A DNA stretch of 64,000 bases from Mycobacterium sp. AZCC_0083 (GCF_014202335.1 NZ_JACHGP010000005.1:1-64000); one strand, 5' to 3'; positions 1 through 8,560 are shown, numbered from the stretch's first letter. The notes: generated by a model from the letters alone, not told the origin. Translations and numbers: made by a program.

Positions 1-94
1 CGGAGCTTGATGGCAGAAGTGTCACCACCAAGACCGCCCAAACTGTTACCGGTGTCCTGATACAGAACTGTCACCGATGTCCTGCGAGATGACA
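1..94. mobile_element. possible end of an IS481-like insertion sequence
   Basis: Two near-copies of a short unit (ACTGTYACCGRTGTCCTG) lie about 27 nt apart, and on the minus strand the stretch starts TGT and reads toward the window edge. IS481-family ends begin with TGT and commonly carry such GTCCTG-type repeats before the transposase gene. No transposase codons are inside the window, so this is inference from a terminal-repeat resemblance only. Confidence 0.25.
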
Positions 95-124
95 ATAGCC
101 GATCGACTGAAGGTCGCCCATCCT

Positions 125-140
125 TCGATCATATGTTCGA
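125..140. promoter_or_regulatory. LexA/SOS-box-like palindrome at left edge of the Tn554-like element
   Basis: TCGATCATATGTTCGA matches the mycobacterial SOS box consensus TCGAAC-N4-GTTCGA with one mismatch. It lies downstream of the last transposition gene rather than in front of an obvious gene. It overlaps the 14-bp sequence repeated at the other end of the element, so it may be an attachment site as much as an operator. Confidence 0.45.
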
Positions 141-143
141 TTG
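130..143. repeat. left copy of 14-bp direct repeat (putative att)
   Basis: CATATGTTCGATTG, identical to 4823-4836. It overlaps the right half of the SOS-box-like palindrome. Confidence 0.5.
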
Positions 144-170
144 GGTTCCATGAGTACTCGTCGGTGCTGG

Positions 171-605
171 TCAGGGCGTTTGCCTTGTGGACAGTGTCCT
201 CACCGAGGCGATCTGATCGGCACGGCGCTGGCCGTGGGCGAGGGCCAGTTGGGTTCGCAATTGCTTGTTCTCCTCGGTGAGGTCTTTGATCCTCTGGTGG
301 GCCAATTCGAGCCGGCGCTGCCACGATTCGTCTGTCGTGCGAGTCGGCGCGGAGTTCACGGGTCGCTCAGGGGTGGCCGCGATCCGCTCCATCAGGTCGG
401 GCTGGGTGTAGATCCAGGAGCGGGCGACGCCAGCGGCCTTAGCCAGCGCCGTGACGGTGATTCGCGCGCCGTCGGCCTCAAGCTTGCCGAGTGCGGCGAG
501 CGCACGCCGTCGGGTGTTTTCGTGCTTCGAGCGGGCTGCGGCCCGCAGGTGCCAGGAATTGTCAGCGAGCATCATCGGCACTGAGCTCGGCTGCGGCGGC
601 ATCAT
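171..605 (-). CDS. TnpC-like DUF6262 family protein
   Basis: This 144-residue protein has a small helix-turn-helix-like N-terminal half (around residues 45-75, with ITVTALAKAAGVARSWIYTQ) and a C-terminal coiled coil (about 90-125, heptad-rich, containing DLTEENKQLRTQLA). That layout is typical of the DUF6262 proteins encoded third in Tn554-type transposons, where TnpC affects the efficiency and orientation of integration. Its start overlaps the end of the broken tnpB reading frame by 44 nt, as expected for a translationally coupled trio. The reading frame is intact. Family assignment is confident; its activity here is unknown because tnpB is damaged. Confidence 0.75.
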   Translation of the reverse strand: MMPPQPSSVPMMLADNSWHLRAAARSKHENTRRRALAALGKLEADGARITVTALAKAAGVARSWIYTQPDLMERIAATPERPVNSAPTRTTDESWQRRLELAHQRIKDLTEENKQLRTQLALAHGQRRADQIASVRTLSTRQTP

Positions 606-2472
606 TGTCGAGGCTGTCGATGATCTTGGTGAGGTTGTCGGCGGTGCGCGTGTTCATTTCGACGAGCCGCAGCTGTCCGCGTTGCTGTGCACGTTCGATG
701 ATGCCGCGGGTCAGCTCGAGCTGCTCGCGGTGCTGCGGTAGGAACTCCGGCGTTGTGATGAACACCGGGCAGGTAAGACACGCGTTGGCGTGTGGGCAAC
801 TCTGCCGCAACGGCAAGCCGCAGTAGCCGTTCGGCAAGGCCTGGGTGGCGCGCGACAGGTGTTGCTTGGTCCATTCGGCGTCGGCAAGCGGGCCGTCTGC
901 AGAAATGGTGACCTCGTTGCCGTTGATGTCGACCTTGCGTGCGCGTTCCCAGTGGCGGCGAACTGTGTCGTCATGCAACCGCGCGTAGTGGGCGGTCATC
1001 TCGGCCGAGTCGTGGTCGAGGATCTTGCGCACGACTTCTTGGGGGACGTCGTTATTGATCAGTCGGGTGCCCAGTGTGTGGCGAAACTGGTGCAGCGTGA
1101 CCCGCGCCGATGCGCCGGACTCGTCGACGACTCGGCAGTCGGCGATCCAGGTTTTCAGCGCCTGATCGGCGACCGATTTGGCCACCGGGTGCATACCGCC
1201 GCTGTTGCGGGTCAGCCGGGGAAACAGCACTGCTCGCGGCGAGTAATCATTGCGGACCCGCTGAGCTGCGATAGCGCAAGTAGGGTGCCTGATGCCGGTC
1301 GTGCACTACGCAGTCTTGCGGCAGGTGCAACGCGTCGTTGATCCGCAGCCCGGTTTCCATAAGCAGAGGGAACAGTAGGCGCCACCGTCGGTCGGTGAGT
1401 TTGTCGAGGTTGGCCGCACTTTCCAGTTGAGCCATCACGACGGACGACAATGCTCGCGGCGCCAGTTTGGCCCGGGCCGGGCCGTCCTCGGGGTAAAACG
1501 TTGTCCCTGCCGGAACGTCGTGTATCCAGTCGTGTTGGCGGGCAACAACAAGAAAGCGTTTCGCGGAGCTGATCCGTTGACTACGTCCCGTAGCTGTCAG
1601 GCCATCCTCGGCGAGCACGGTCAGAAAGCGGGTAATGACTTCGCGCGTCAAGTGTTCCGGCCGCGCATCGGGGCCAGCACAGTCGGGAGCGCGCGAGCCA
1701 ACTGAGTCAGGGTCGCGGCATCTCGGTGCATCCCGCTGGCGCTGTGGCCGATGTCGACGCGCCACCGAAGGGATTTCTTGATCGCCTCCTGCAGCCACGG
1801 TTGCTGGATTCCGCAGAAATTGAGCGTCCAACCCGCCTCGTCACCGGTGAAGCCCAGACGGCGCAAGCGCCAACGGTCCCGAGCAAATTCGTGCTCGCGA
1901 CCGTAGGCGCCGCGGAGCTTGTCGAGTTCGTCGATGGTGAAGGTGAGGAAGCCGGACCGGAGATGCATGCTTGCCTGTCCGTGGTTGCGGTCAGCACGGA
2001 TCACGGGCCATTTGTGCTCGGGGTGCTCAAGCAGTGACGTGATTCCCGACTCCGCGAGGCCGCGCACCATCCTGCTGGCGAATTTGAAGTCCTGCCGTAC
2101 GACGTCGTTCGTTCGCCGGGCTTGCAGGATTCCGTAGGCGATCTCCCAACGCAACGGTGTAGGCAACGCCGCCAGCGACAGCGACTGCAGCCCAGGCGCT
2201 TCGCCGGGATCCCAGTCACTAAGGGCCGGCCGGCCGGCCTTTACCCATCGCTGCGTATGGCTGGAGCAAAGGCCCGCCGCAACCGAAGGCCGAGGGCACC
2301 CGGCGATCTGACATGGAGCACCCCCGCCGACGGGATCGTCAGGCTCAACGATGATGCGATCCTCGATCAGGACCGAGGCAACCAACTCCTGCAGTCGGTC
2401 GATCCATGAGCCATCAGGTCCACCCGCGAACGGCGCCATTGTCGTCTCTACTGGCGATAGCTGCGTGCTCAT
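562..2472 (-). pseudogene. broken tnpB-type tyrosine recombinase
   Basis: Three pieces in different frames make up one recombinase. Piece 1 (2472-1648) has the N-terminal Cys motif (CQIAGC...LCSSH) and the core-binding domain. A one-base shift near 1672 leads to piece 2 (about 1675-1247) with the catalytic Arg in METGLRINDALHLP. A second break near 1245 leads to piece 3 (about 1260-562) with HQFRHT, ILDHDS and the Tyr in MTAHYARL, plus the C-terminal CPHANACLTCPVF motif. Between pieces 2 and 3 about 30-40 residues normally present in the family, including the beta-hairpin Lys region, are missing, so this is a deletion plus frameshift and not simply a read error. Probably non-functional. Confidence 0.8.
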
Positions 2473-3820
2473 CTCCGTCCCCGGTGCCCGTCTCCCCGTC
2501 CGTCGCGGGGCGGCCCAGACATCCAGCCGTATCGAGCACGCGGCGAATGTCCTCGATCTCCAGGTGCTGGTATGTGTCGGTCGTCGTCGTCACCGAAGCG
2601 TGACCCAATAGTTTCTGCACTACCTCGGCCGGGACTCCCCGTCGGAGCAGTCCAGTTGCGTAGGTGTGGCGAAATGCGTGGGCAGAGAACGCAACTCCAC
2701 TGCGGTCGCGCAGCCGGGCAACTAGATCAGTGACATTCCAATACCGCCACGGTGTGCCGAGCGATCCGCCCCACAGATTGACGAACACGTAGTCGCAGTC
2801 CAGGTCGCCATATTCCTCGACGAGATAGTCGGTGTAGAGCCGAATCAACGATGGTGGGACCGGTACGTCACGCTGGCCACTCTTGACCCGCGCGCCGTTG
2901 ATATTGTTGCGGGCCCGGATTCGAATCAGCGTGCTGGCGGCGTCGATGTCCTCATGGCGCAGTCCGAGCGCCTCGCCGATCCGCATCCCGGTGCCCGCGA
3001 GGAGCTCGATCAAGAACCGATCCCGCAACCGATCGCACGCATCGACGATCAGTTGGACCGACTCGTCAGACAACGTCTTCGGCAGCCGACGGTGGGTCTT
3101 CAACTTGATCGTCCGGCGGCGTTGGTCACCAGCAGAACCGAGGTGGGCCAGAAACGGTCGCCACGACCCTCGCACTCCACCGGCTTTCATCGTCGACAGC
3201 AGCTCGCCGCAATCCACGCCGTGGCGGTGATGGAACTTGTAGAACGACCCGACCGCCGCGAGCTTCCGGTTGATTGTGGGCGCCGAACACCGTGTCTCAA
3301 TCGTCGGAAGCGATGTCACCGATGGAGTCCGCATCGTCGGCGGAAGTCGCAGCCAACCGACGAATCGGCCGAGATGTTCCAAACGTACTGTTCGCCAGTT
3401 GATCTCATGCGCAGCCAAGAACTCGAAATAGTCCCGGAGATCGAACGCATATGCCCGGACCGTTCCCGGTGAGCGCTCGATTGCGGTCAGATGAGCGAGG
3501 AATGCGTCAACTGGCTCAATCACCGCGACCCGCTCATCCACCACGGTCCACGACTCCGGACCACCGTCGGGCGGCAGGACGTGCTGAACCTGCAATGCCG
3601 CCTCCTTGGGTCCCCAGCCAGCGTGGGACGTGCTGAAGGCGACGCTAGCGACAGAGTCCGACAACCCCTGCGCAACGGCCGCGGCAAGATCGGTAGTCAA
3701 TTCGGTGTGGTAGGCGTGCCCGCAAGCTATCCTCGGCGTCGTTGCAGCTAAGCCACGGGACTCGATTGCTGTGATAGCTGCCCACGAAGGGGTCAAACTC
3801 ATGCTCGAGGTGATCGACAA
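2414..3820 (-). CDS. TnpA-type tyrosine recombinase/integrase
   Basis: This phage-integrase-fold site-specific recombinase should cut and rejoin the element ends through a covalent tyrosine intermediate. An N-terminal SAM-like core-binding domain spans about residues 100-200. The catalytic domain has all expected residues: R280 (GTGMRIGE), K313, H381 and R384 (HAFRHTYA), H407 (LLGHAS) and Y417 (DTYQHL). The frame is intact, unlike its partner tnpB, whose start it overlaps by 59 nt. The start at 3820 is the longest choice and overlaps the divergent hydrolase; an alternative start up to about 75 codons further in is possible because the first 90 residues show no clear domain. Confidence 0.85.
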   Translation of the reverse strand: MSITSSMSLTPSWAAITAIESRGLAATTPRIACGHAYHTELTTDLAAAVAQGLSDSVASVAFSTSHAGWGPKEAALQVQHVLPPDGGPESWTVVDERVAVIEPVDAFLAHLTAIERSPGTVRAYAFDLRDYFEFLAAHEINWRTVRLEHLGRFVGWLRLPPTMRTPSVTSLPTIETRCSAPTINRKLAAVGSFYKFHHRHGVDCGELLSTMKAGGVRGSWRPFLAHLGSAGDQRRRTIKLKTHRRLPKTLSDESVQLIVDACDRLRDRFLIELLAGTGMRIGEALGLRHEDIDAASTLIRIRARNNINGARVKSGQRDVPVPPSLIRLYTDYLVEEYGDLDCDYVFVNLWGGSLGTPWRYWNVTDLVARLRDRSGVAFSAHAFRHTYATGLLRRGVPAEVVQKLLGHASVTTTTDTYQHLEIEDIRRVLDTAGCLGRPATDGETGTGDGDEHAAIASRDDNGAVRGWT

Positions 3821-4625
3821 GGGGACTTACACCAAATCTCACCCGGTGCCGCTGCTTTTCGTCCACGGCGGCTGGCATGCCGCATGGTGCTGGAACGAAC
3901 ACTTCTTGGACTTCTTCGCAGGTAACGGCTATCGCGTGCTGGCGGTGAGCCTACGTGGCCACGGAAACAGCCCGACAGCGAAGCCGCTCCGCGCCTGCTC
4001 GATCGCCGACTACGTCGACGACGTCGCGTCCGTCGCCGACAGCTTGGACACAAGACCTGTCGTAATCGGTCACTCCATGGGCGGCTTAATTGTGCAGAAG
4101 TATCTCGAGTCGCATCACGCTCCGGCCGGTGTACTGGTCGCCTCACTACCTCCGCGCGGAGTTGCCGGCTTCCTTCTGCGCTTTATGAAGCAGCACCCGT
4201 GGCGCCTCGCGGCAGCGTTCATCACGGGCAAGTCGTCGACCCTGTTCAACAGCCCCGAGGCTGTCCGTGAGAAGTTCTTCTCCGCACAGACTCCCGAGTC
4301 AACGGTCACGCATTGCGCTGCTCAGATCCAGGACGAGAGCAGACGAGTCACACTCGACGCACTGGTTCTCAACCTGCCCCGCTCGAAGCGCGTCAGCACA
4401 CCCTTGCTCGTGCTGGGCGCGGAATCTGACGACTGCATCACCACGAATGAAGTGCGTGCAACAGCACGTGCATATCGCACCGAAGCAGAGAGCTTTCCCG
4501 ACATGGGACACGACATGATGCTCGAGCCCGGATGGGCCGTTGTCGCCGAACGAATCCACGCGTGGCTCGAATCGCGTGACCTGCGATCCGACCGAGGGGA
4601 AGCGGATCTGCCGGTAACGAGCTAA
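3801..4625 (+). CDS. alpha/beta hydrolase (transposon passenger)
   Basis: This is a cytosolic alpha/beta-hydrolase-fold enzyme of about 274 residues; the substrate is unknown. Visible features are the oxyanion-hole motif FVHGGWHA near residue 20, the nucleophile elbow GHSMGG near 90, an acidic residue in GAESDDC and the catalytic His in DMGHDMM near the C-terminus, so the triad looks complete. The start at 3801 is preferred because GAAGGGG lies 8 nt upstream; 3771 is an upstream alternative in frame. It is divergent from tnpA and is the only gene between tnpA and the right boundary repeat, which suggests it travels with the element. Confidence 0.8.
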   Translation: MLEVIDKGTYTKSHPVPLLFVHGGWHAAWCWNEHFLDFFAGNGYRVLAVSLRGHGNSPTAKPLRACSIADYVDDVASVADSLDTRPVVIGHSMGGLIVQKYLESHHAPAGVLVASLPPRGVAGFLLRFMKQHPWRLAAAFITGKSSTLFNSPEAVREKFFSAQTPESTVTHCAAQIQDESRRVTLDALVLNLPRSKRVSTPLLVLGAESDDCITTNEVRATARAYRTEAESFPDMGHDMMLEPGWAVVAERIHAWLESRDLRSDRGEADLPVTS

Positions 4626-4817
4626 TAGTCACCGCAGCCCAAGAGCACCCCGGAATGAGGCTCGGGTTCGGCCAATGCGGAAAGTATCGGTCGAGAAGCT
4701 GCAACCCGAACACACCACAGCGCCTCACGGACGACCCGAGGTAACACCCAGAGAACGTGCCAGATAGGGACCACAGCTCCCGTTGGCTACATCAACTCCA
4801 CTCTTCTAACCACCCTA

Positions 4818-4833
4818 GGGAACATATGTTCGA
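4818..4833. promoter_or_regulatory. LexA/SOS-box-like palindrome at right edge of the element
   Basis: GGGAACATATGTTCGA matches the SOS consensus at 14 of 16 positions, and its inner 12 bases GAACATATGTTC form a perfect palindrome. It sits between two convergent gene ends, where a promoter operator would be unexpected, which favours a role as recombination target or a displaced operator. Confidence 0.45.
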
Positions 4834-4836
4834 TTG
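4823..4836. repeat. right copy of 14-bp direct repeat (putative att)
   Basis: CATATGTTCGATTG, identical to 130-143. Confidence 0.5.
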
Positions 4837-4989
4837 TGGCCGATTCGCCTCTGCGGGATTTCCGAGCAGCTTCCCGACCGTTCCTCTTGACTGAGCAGGA
4901 GTGAGTCTTGCTCTGTTGCGGCCCGAACGGTGTTGGCCGCGGGTGGGGGGTCTCCGGTGGACCGGCACGCCAACCCTGCGGTAGACGTC

Positions 4990-5562
4990 TTAGGCCGGGC
5001 GCAGCCGGGACGCTCGGTCGGTGCTGCGCGACCTGCGGGGCAGGACGAACGCGAACGCCCGCGGGAAGCCGAGCCCACGCAGCCGCGCACCTTGCACCGC
5101 GGCCACGTCGACCGATCGCACCTCGCCCGACGACGGCTCGTAACAGCGCAGCACGTCGCCCTTCACCTCGACGATGAGCACCCAGTGCCGCGGGATGACC
5201 CGGCCGACGAGCATGGCGACGGGCCACTGCGCGGCGACCTCGGTCAGCACGTCTGCCATCGCGTCGCGTCGACCCCAGCAGAGCCGCCAGCGGTAGCGCA
5301 CGCCGAGGGCACCGCTGTGGGCGCTCATCGCGCGGGCCACCCCCATCGGTGTGGTGCCCAGTTGGCGTGGCCACACCCGGTTGACCTGGTGGTGCACCCG
5401 GCCCTGCTCACCGTCGAACCAAGCCCGGCCCGCATCGGCCTTGCCGATCAGCTTCTCGCGATAGGCGGGATCCAGCAGCGCGCCGGCCACCACCGCGACG
5501 GCGGGACCGCACGTCACGGTGTCGCGCTGCCGAAGGTGCATGGCCGCCAGCTTCATCGTCAC
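4990..5562 (-). CDS. papain-like (peptidase C39-like) conserved protein
   Basis: The protein is 190 residues long and begins close to a cysteine-protease-like motif, RDTVTCGPAVAVV, where the Cys followed by Gly-Pro at a helix start resembles the C39/papain nucleophile. A His in IPRHWVLIVEV, followed by a beta strand, is a good catalytic-His candidate. There is no signal peptide or membrane helix. The role is unknown; the resemblance is to actinobacterial proteins annotated as hypothetical or C39-like. It converges on the right end of the transposon and has no operon partner. Confidence 0.65.
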   Translation of the reverse strand: MTMKLAAMHLRQRDTVTCGPAVAVVAGALLDPAYREKLIGKADAGRAWFDGEQGRVHHQVNRVWPRQLGTTPMGVARAMSAHSGALGVRYRWRLCWGRRDAMADVLTEVAAQWPVAMLVGRVIPRHWVLIVEVKGDVLRCYEPSSGEVRSVDVAAVQGARLRGLGFPRAFAFVLPRRSRSTDRASRLRPA

Positions 5563-5615
5563 CAGGCTAAGCCGAAGCAGGCCAGGGCCAAGCGTGATCG
5601 GCCTAGGCTGCGCAC

Positions 5616-5828
5616 ATGCGACTTTCCACGAGAAACCAGCTCACCGGCACCATCACGGAGGTCACGCTGGGGACCGTCATGGCCACGGTGAAGGTCCGCC
5701 TCGACGGCGGCGATCAGGTCGTCACGGCATCGATCACCAAGGACGCCGCCGAAGACCTCGGCCTTCAGGCCGGCAAGGCTGCGACGGTCCTGATCAAGTC
5801 GACCGAGGTGGCCATCGGGGTGGAGTAA
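5616..5828 (+). CDS. molybdopterin-binding (Mop/TOBE) domain protein
   Basis: A 70-residue protein made of a single Mop domain: it starts with MRLSTRNQLTGTI, has the typical VTASITKDAAEDLGL segment and ends in VLIKSTEVAIGVE. Stand-alone Mop proteins (molbindins) form oligomers that bind molybdate or tungstate in the cytosol and buffer it. A TAGGCT hexamer lies about 8 nt upstream of the ATG, compatible with a leaderless transcript. The next gene starts 14 nt after its stop, so the two may be co-transcribed. Confidence 0.85.
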   Translation: MRLSTRNQLTGTITEVTLGTVMATVKVRLDGGDQVVTASITKDAAEDLGLQAGKAATVLIKSTEVAIGVE

Positions 5829-5842
5829 CCCGGCCGCCGCTC

Positions 5843-6610
5843 ATGACGTTCCGCGATTTGCACTACGGCGACCTGCCGTTGGTCCTGCCCAACGCGTGGG
5901 ACGTGCCGTCGGCGCTGGTGCTGCTCGAGGCGGGCTTCACCGCGATCGGGACGACGAGCTTCGGCGTCGCGGCCACTCACGGTGCGCCCGACGGCGGCGG
6001 CTCGACACGTGACGCGAACCTCCGGCTGGCCGCGGCGCTTCGACCGCTGGACTGCCACCTGAGCCTCGACGTCGAGGACGGCTACACCGCCGACCCCGAC
6101 GCGGTCGCCGACTACGTCGCACTACTCCCGGTCGACGGCATCAACATCGAGGACAGCACCGCCGAGACACTCATCGCGCCCGAGGTGCACGCCGCCAAGA
6201 TCCGCGCGATCAAGGCCCGCTCGCCCGAGGTCTTCGTCAACGCGCGGGTCGACACGTACTGGTTGGGTCAGTCCGCCACGGTGGCCGAGACCGTCGACCG
6301 CGCGAGTCGCTACGTCGACGCGGGCGCGGACGGGATCTTCGTGCCGGGCGCCTCCGACCCCGCCGTGCTCCGCGACCTCGCGAGCGCCATCGACCGGCCA
6401 CTCAACGTGCTGGCGATTCAGGGGTTCTCGCCCGCTGATTTCGCCGGCCTCGGGGTGCGCCGGGTGTCCACCGGATCGCTGCCCTACCGTGCCGCACTGA
6501 GCGCCGCCGTCGCGGTGGCGATCGCCACTCGTGGTGGCCTGAAGTTTCCCGCCGCACTCTCCTACCCCGACATGCAGGAACAGCTGAATCGGTACTCCCA
6601 CGGCCGTTAG
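5843..6610 (+). CDS. isocitrate lyase/PEP phosphonomutase family protein
   Basis: This TIM-barrel enzyme of 255 residues belongs to the PEP mutase/isocitrate lyase superfamily, which makes or breaks C-C or P-C bonds next to a carboxylate using Mg2+. Family marks are LPNAWDVPSA at the N-terminus, the metal-site segment LSLDVEDGY, NIEDST and VNARVDTYW. The cysteine of true isocitrate lyases (KKCGH) is not seen, so it is likelier a 2-methylisocitrate-lyase-like or oxaloacetate-hydrolase-like enzyme of unknown substrate. The ATG at 5843 is preferred; a longer in-frame extension upstream overlaps the Mop gene and is not supported. Confidence 0.8.
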   Translation: MTFRDLHYGDLPLVLPNAWDVPSALVLLEAGFTAIGTTSFGVAATHGAPDGGGSTRDANLRLAAALRPLDCHLSLDVEDGYTADPDAVADYVALLPVDGINIEDSTAETLIAPEVHAAKIRAIKARSPEVFVNARVDTYWLGQSATVAETVDRASRYVDAGADGIFVPGASDPAVLRDLASAIDRPLNVLAIQGFSPADFAGLGVRRVSTGSLPYRAALSAAVAVAIATRGGLKFPAALSYPDMQEQLNRYSHGR

Positions 6611-6628
6611 CCCAGGTAACTACCTGGG
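6611..6628. promoter_or_regulatory. perfect inverted repeat (operator or terminator)
   Basis: CCCAGGTAACTACCTGGG begins immediately after the stop codon of the preceding gene and about 80 nt before the membrane-protein operon. The 8-bp arms with only a 2-nt centre suit a dimeric repressor site better than a hairpin. No U tract follows. Confidence 0.45.
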
Positions 6629-6709
6629 ACCTCTGGTTTCACTTTAGGAAATCGGACAATATTACCGACGGGTAGGAACCGTTGCTCGAACTCGGCAAGA
6701 GGGGAATGA

Positions 6710-8560
6710 GTGGCAATGACATCGGAGACATTCGTCGCGGCGGCCAACGAGGGCGGCGGCGCCGCCCTCGATCAAGTCATCGGCATGTCGGCGGTCGCGA
6801 TGGTGGTGACCCTCGGCCTGCTGTGGGTCGGCTACCTGCACCGCATGCGGCGCATCACGTGGCTGAAGAACCTGTCCGAGCGGGTTGGCACCAAGTTCAA
6901 GCGCCCACCGTGGGTGGCGCTGCAGGTGTTCCTGTTCACCGCGACCATCATCGCCGCGCTGTTCGGATTCATCTGGGACGTCAGCCTGCACATCGGCAAC
7001 GGCCGTGACCCAGGGCCGCTGGCCAACCCTGCGCACTACTTCATCCTGTTCGGACTGTTCCTGCTCTTCATCGCGGGCACCTTGGCGATGGTGCTGCCCT
7101 ACGACAAGCCCGGCGCCTCCGCGGTGCGGATCACCCGCACCTGGTTCGCGCCCGTCGGCGGCCTGCTGATGGCGATGTGCGGGCTCTACGCCCTCATCGG
7201 CTTCCCGCTCGATGACATCTGGCACCGCATCTTCGGCCAGGACGTCACGCTCTGGGGCCCGACCCACCTGATGTTGATCGGCGGCGCTGGGCTCTCGCTG
7301 ATCGCCGTGCTGCTCCTCGAGTACGAGGGCAGACGCGTGATGGGGCCGGACGTCGCCGACGACACGATCATCCTGAAACTGCTGCGCTACCTGTCCTTTG
7401 GCGGGCTGTTCATCGGGCTGTCGGTATTCCAGATCGAGTACGACTTCGGCGTCGAGCAGTTCCGCCTCGTGCAGCAGCCGATGCTGATCGCCGCCGCGGC
7501 CGCCTTCGCCGCAGTGTGCGCCCGGTTGACGCTCGGCCGTGGCGCAGCGATCATCGCTGCTGGGCTGGCGATCGTGATCCGCGGCGTCGTCTCGCTGGTC
7601 GTGGGTCCCGTGCTTGGCGGCCCGACCAGTTGGTTCGCGCTCTACCTCGGCCCGGCGCTGGTGGTGGAGTTGATTGCGCTGACGTCACTTGCCAAGCGCC
7701 CCATGCTGTTCGGCGCGGTCGCAGGCTTCGGCGTCGGCACGGCCGGCCTGTGGCTGGAGTCATTGTGGATCGACGCGGTCTACCACTACCCGTGGCCGAC
7801 GAGCATGTGGCCGGAGGCGCTCGCCATGTCGGTGCCGGTCGCCATCGCAATGGGCGTGTGCGGCGCGCTGCTGGCGATGGTGCTCACCGGGCAGCGGTTG
7901 CCCCGCCCGGCGATCGGCATCACCGCCGTCGTCGTGACGGTGCTCGTCGTCGGCGGCGCGGTGGCCAATGGCCTGCGCACCGAGGTACCCGAGAATGCCA
8001 GTGCCACAATCGCATTGACAGACCTCCCGAGCGATGCCGGTCAGCGGATGGTGTCGGCGGACGTCCGGATCTCCCCCACTGACCTGATCAGTGACGACCC
8101 CGAATGGGTCACCATCCTGTCCTGGCAGGGTGGCGTCGCCAACGATCGTGGCCTGGCCATCGACAAGCTGGAGAAGGTCGGCCCCGGCCACTACCGGTCG
8201 ACGCAGCCGGTCCCGGTCTGGGGTTCGTGGAAGACGCTGCTTCGCGTACAGGACGGTCACACCATGGCCGGTGTGCCGATCTTCCTTCCCGCCGACCCTG
8301 GCATCGGCGCGGAGGAAACGCCTGCCCTGGCGTCGAGTACGCGCCCGTTCGTCCAGGAGCTCACCATCCTGCAGCGTGAACGCAACTCGGATCACCCGTC
8401 GTGGTTGTTCAGCGTGGCGGGGCTGGTGGTGCTGTTCTGCACGCTGGTCCTGATCGCCGTATTGACCTGGGGCGCAGGACGGATCAACGCACGTGAGTCG
8501 TTCACCGACGCCGAGACGTCCACTGATCCAGGGCCCAAGCAACCGGTGCCACACGGTTGA
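6710..8560 (+). CDS. polytopic membrane protein with C-terminal extracytoplasmic domain
   Basis: The 616-residue protein has roughly ten hydrophobic helices up to about residue 420, an extracytoplasmic domain of about 150 residues (containing PGHYRSTQPVPVWGSWKTLL), and a final helix near 570-595. The membrane part has clustered His/Asp/Trp residues: WDVSLHIG, NPAHYFILFG, DDIWHRIFG and WGPTHLML. Such residues inside helices often bind metal or heme. The soluble domain resembles YtkA/FixH-like beta domains; this is a weak resemblance. GTG at 6710 is chosen, with ATG 6716 as an alternative. It is the first gene of a four-gene overlapped operon with a cupredoxin-like lipoprotein. Function unknown; metal or redox handling at the membrane is inference. 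Confidence 0.75.
   Translation: MAMTSETFVAAANEGGGAALDQVIGMSAVAMVVTLGLLWVGYLHRMRRITWLKNLSERVGTKFKRPPWVALQVFLFTATIIAALFGFIWDVSLHIGNGRDPGPLANPAHYFILFGLFLLFIAGTLAMVLPYDKPGASAVRITRTWFAPVGGLLMAMCGLYALIGFPLDDIWHRIFGQDVTLWGPTHLMLIGGAGLSLIAVLLLEYEGRRVMGPDVADDTIILKLLRYLSFGGLFIGLSVFQIEYDFGVEQFRLVQQPMLIAAAAAFAAVCARLTLGRGAAIIAAGLAIVIRGVVSLVVGPVLGGPTSWFALYLGPALVVELIALTSLAKRPMLFGAVAGFGVGTAGLWLESLWIDAVYHYPWPTSMWPEALAMSVPVAIAMGVCGALLAMVLTGQRLPRPAIGITAVVVTVLVVGGAVANGLRTEVPENASATIALTDLPSDAGQRMVSADVRISPTDLISDDPEWVTILSWQGGVANDRGLAIDKLEKVGPGHYRSTQPVPVWGSWKTLLRVQDGHTMAGVPIFLPADPGIGAEETPALASSTRPFVQELTILQRERNSDHPSWLFSVAGLVVLFCTLVLIAVLTWGAGRINARESFTDAETSTDPGPKQPVPHG

Larger units (their letters stand above)
130..4836 (-). 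mobile_element. Tn554-like (two-recombinase) transposon with hydrolase passenger
   Basis: The order tnpA (tyrosine recombinase), tnpB (second tyrosine recombinase with Cys-rich ends) and tnpC (small DUF6262 coiled-coil protein), all on one strand with overlapping ends, is the hallmark of Tn554-type elements. The direct repeat CATATGTTCGATTG occurs at 130-143 and again at 4823-4836 and brackets these genes plus one alpha/beta hydrolase. I take the repeats as the probable boundaries; Tn554 relatives move by recombination at a short core sequence and lack transposase-type inverted repeats. tnpB is disrupted, so the element is probably no longer autonomous. Confidence 0.55.
4626..4989. other. non-coding right flank of the Tn554-like element
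   Basis: This gene-free stretch lies between the convergent ends of the hydrolase gene and the papain-like gene. It contains the right boundary repeat and a perfect GAACATATGTTC palindrome. I see no tRNA, no terminator hairpin with a U tract and no convincing small gene. Confidence 0.5.

Noticed and set aside
5519..5842. Upstream extension of the PEP mutase-like frame
   Set aside because: It overlaps the Mop-domain gene and is His/Arg-rich noise; family homology starts at ATG 5843.
6612..6628. Palindrome as an intrinsic terminator of the preceding gene
   Set aside because: The 2-nt centre is too short for an RNA hairpin loop without losing pairs and no U run follows; operator is favoured.
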